Of a DNA stretch of 64,000 nucleotides, positions 62,501 through 64,000 are shown in pieces. Source of the stretch: Diplosphaera chodatii. Its lineage: Eukaryota > Chlorophyta > Trebouxiophyceae > Prasiolales > Stichococcaceae. The notes beneath the pieces are model-generated. The model saw only the letters and a program-made list of their open reading frames with translations, did no database searches and had not been told where the DNA came from. The translations under genes and the position numbers were made by a program. Each line of letters opens with the position of its first letter. The first letter of the stretch is position 1. The DNA is taken from positions 868,001 to 932,000 of the forward strand of contig JAALGY010000033.1 in NCBI GenBank assembly GCA_032358165.1. The letters are read 5' to 3'.

Positions 62501-62617
62501 GATGACTCGGCAGATGCCGGGGCTCCAGCGCACGGGCTGAAGACAGCAGCTGGCTCTGAGCCGCCCCATCAGGAGCTGAGCCGGCTGCATTTGAGACGAC
62601 CAGCAGTACATGTTTGA
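59572..62617 (+). CDS. Leucine-rich-repeat protein of the STK11IP (LKB1-interacting) type
   Basis: LRR scaffold like animal STK11IP and its plant homologues (often labelled outer-arm dynein light chain 1 in plants). Exons: 59572-59649, 59763-59979, 60139-60244, 60354-60441, 60568-60671, 60822-60938, 61087-61228, 61342-61535, 61695-61816, 61930-62617. The N-terminal block GDAFIENLVDYLKQ...ALDFAASRLRSLSEL and the plant-type segment SLKSLELRGCDLSTANW followed by YDTLEALHHLLAP identify the family; then SH2-less LRRs (FHCSHNGISSM, LELSHSNL, LNLSHNRIGSL, LALQWNCLRG, LDLGFNFVSVISEV) and the LRR cap AGNPVAYARSYRCDVLSCF. The last exon is a Ser/Gly/Ala/Asp-rich disordered tail. The start is the ATG just before GGDAF, but that site also resembles an acceptor (CCAG|GTGGCG), so more 5' exons may exist. 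Confidence 0.82.
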
Positions 62618-62930
62618 TGTGTGTCGTGAACGTACCGGTGGTAAAAGTCACCAAAGGTGGCAGTAAAGCAGGCGCAGGGCCACCTTTACCCGCCCTGTGT
62701 GCGTGAGAAGCGCGTGACGTCGCTCACATGCCTGGCCACCACCCAGCTTCGCTGAGTGTCGCTCACCATATGTGCAGCCCCACACCGGGGTGCCAGAACA
62801 CGTAGTACTGTAGCACAGCATTTGCCAGCCCCTCAGACAGCTGCAGTGCCGCCGCGAGGTCGTGCCAAGGGGCTGCACTTGCTGCGCGGGGCATCTGTCC
62901 GCGCCCAAAGGAGGAAAGCGAGCAGTCACG

Positions 62931-63524
62931 ATGCAGTCATGCGTGAACACCCGATGTGTGTCTGGCGGTGTCCTGAGGCAGTCTCAGCCTCAGCACCGCG
63001 CACGCCTGCCCGGCTGCAGCGTTGGCAACGTCAGTCTGCCACGCAAGCGGGCCCTGGCAGCCCCGACGGCAGCGGCCGCCTCCGACCCTCTGTCGCCGCC
63101 ACAGGACGCCGTCGCGGTGCCCATCTTCGACAAGATTGCGGCCTGCGTTGAGGCGAACGACTCTGTGCACCGGTTTGAGACGATCGCCGGCCGAGCAGCC
63201 ATGATTGGCTTCTCGGTGGCCTGCGTGGCTGAGCTGCTGCTGCCGCACGGCGGCCTGTTCAGCAGCGTGTCCAGCGCCAACCTGGAGCAGTTTTCCCAGG
63301 TGGCGCTGGCCGCCGTGGCCGCATCGGCGGGCGTGGCCACCCTGTCGAAGCCCCGCATCGGCAGCCAGCTTCGCGAGGCGGTGCACTCGAGCATGACGGC
63401 GCTCAAGCGCTCCAAGAGCAGCCTGTCCTCGCTGGACGTGGACTTGGCAGTGGACTTCATCTTTGACTCCGTGTTCAACCGGGAGATGCTGTCCAACATG
63501 CTGGACGAGCACGAATGGATCTGA
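62931..63524 (+). CDS. Chloroplast LHC-like (chlorophyll a/b-binding-like) protein
   Basis: Single-exon 197-residue protein, starting MQSCVNTRCVSGGVLRQ. The first 60 or so residues are rich in Ser, Arg, Ala and poor in acids, a typical algal chloroplast transit peptide. The core has the light-harvesting motif ExxxGRxAMxGF as RFETIAGRAAMIGFSVACVAE, whose Glu and Arg form the ion pair and chlorophyll site in ELIP, OHP, HLIP and SEP proteins. A second hydrophobic stretch (VALAAVAASAGVATL) could be another membrane helix, which would make it a two-helix stress-enhanced-protein-like member. Such proteins usually protect photosystems or chlorophyll assembly under light stress. The C-terminus (DFIFDSVFNREMLSNMLDEH) is longer than in OHPs and is unassigned. 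No intron interrupts it, unusual in this window. Confidence 0.8.
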   Translation: MQSCVNTRCVSGGVLRQSQPQHRARLPGCSVGNVSLPRKRALAAPTAAAASDPLSPPQDAVAVPIFDKIAACVEANDSVHRFETIAGRAAMIGFSVACVAELLLPHGGLFSSVSSANLEQFSQVALAAVAASAGVATLSKPRIGSQLREAVHSSMTALKRSKSSLSSLDVDLAVDFIFDSVFNREMLSNMLDEHEWI

Positions 63525-64000
63525 GGATCTTAATGTCAGACGCTGACACTCCCGAAAGCGGTGTTGCCTTGCCCCATCGAAGGCAGGCAGGTGTTCATGC
63601 TGGCGTGCAGCCTAAATTGGATTGGCAGGTCCTGTATAGTAGAGTAAGCTCAGACGAGGGGAGCTGGCAGAAGGTGTGCACACTTGGCGAGACAGCGCTC
63701 TGGTGGACAGAGGGTGGAAGAGGATGGAAGGAGTTGAGCATCAATTTGATTGCCTCTGTACTTGGTTTGTGAGCAGCCCCACAGGGACAGCAGCCTGTGC
63801 ACTGTGGACCAGTCGTTTCTTTGTTTGAGCGAGAACCAATTCAATTGATTTGCCATGTTGTTAGACGTGTAAGTGGAGACAGCTCTGATCGACACAAGAC
63901 TGCCCAAAATAATGACAATTCACAGATGCGAAGCAGACTCATGCCAGCCAATGAGAGGTGCTCTGACGGTTGTCAGCTGTCATGACCAGCCCCTGCGGGT
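63525..64000. other. 3' flank of the LHC-like gene
   Basis: About 475 bp, locally less GC-rich; presumably 3' UTR and start of the next intergenic region. No exon or TGTAA seen. Confidence 0.5.

Noticed and set aside
1..64000. tRNA, rRNA and snoRNA genes
   Set aside because: No cloverleaf, rRNA core or box C/D pair was recognised by eye; a covariance-model search would be needed to exclude them.

Overview
The window is nuclear DNA from a green alga, most likely a chlorophyte of the trebouxiophyte type; I cannot name the species. The evidence is GC-rich sequence, strong CTG/GTG/GAG codon preference, and genes split into many short exons by introns of roughly 80-400 nt with AG|GTGCG-like donors and (C/T)GCAG acceptors. 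TGTAA, the usual chlorophyte polyadenylation signal, lies after several stops. The gene content is plant-like: ATG13, a chloroplast LHC-like protein, a MOM1-like remodeler and DUF4336. I built gene models by joining exons whose phases agree and whose products match known families. Exon edges are exact where stated and approximate elsewhere. Most long open frames, on both strands, are GC-driven shadows.

Layout, left to right. 3' part of ATG13 (+, to 3783). A small unidentified gene (-, 4417-4820). A transmembrane golgin (-, 5186-9429). An intronless 2-oxoglutarate/Fe(II) oxygenase (+, to 11134) next to its ten-exon paralogue (+, 12188-14323). Glyoxalase I (-, 14572-15846). An unresolved locus (about 16.4-17.2 kb). 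A Ser/Pro-rich protein ending in a CaaX box (-, 17443 to about 19.95 kb). A possible small basic ORF (+, 20042). A roughly 15-kb MOM1/CHD-like chromatin remodeler (-, 20904 to about 36.03 kb). An ADP-ribose/CDP-alcohol diphosphatase (+, 37344-38848). A CDK5RAP1/MiaB-type tRNA methylthiotransferase (+, 39101-42587). A coiled-coil protein resembling trichoplein/flagellar proteins (+, to 45809). Histone stem-loop binding protein SLBP (-, 46031-47528). A SpoU/TrmH RNA methyltransferase (-, 47943-49204). A DUF4336 protein (+, 49981-51790). A C5 DNA methyltransferase with unusual C-terminal modules (+, 52324-58674). An STK11IP-like leucine-rich-repeat protein (+, 59572-62617). A single-exon chloroplast LHC-like protein (+, 62931-63524).

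The genes are mostly independent housekeeping genes rather than a pathway cluster. Two themes stand out. The first is chromatin: a remodeler with CW, PWWP and chromodomains whose DEAH box is D-E-R-Q, a C5 methyltransferase with CXXC-like and Tudor-like modules, and SLBP. The second is gene duplication: the intronless oxygenase has lost all nine introns of its neighbour, which points to a retrogene placed beside its parent or sister. Several introns are best explained with GC instead of GT donors. No CRISPR array, rRNA, tRNA, insertion sequence or viral gene was recognised.
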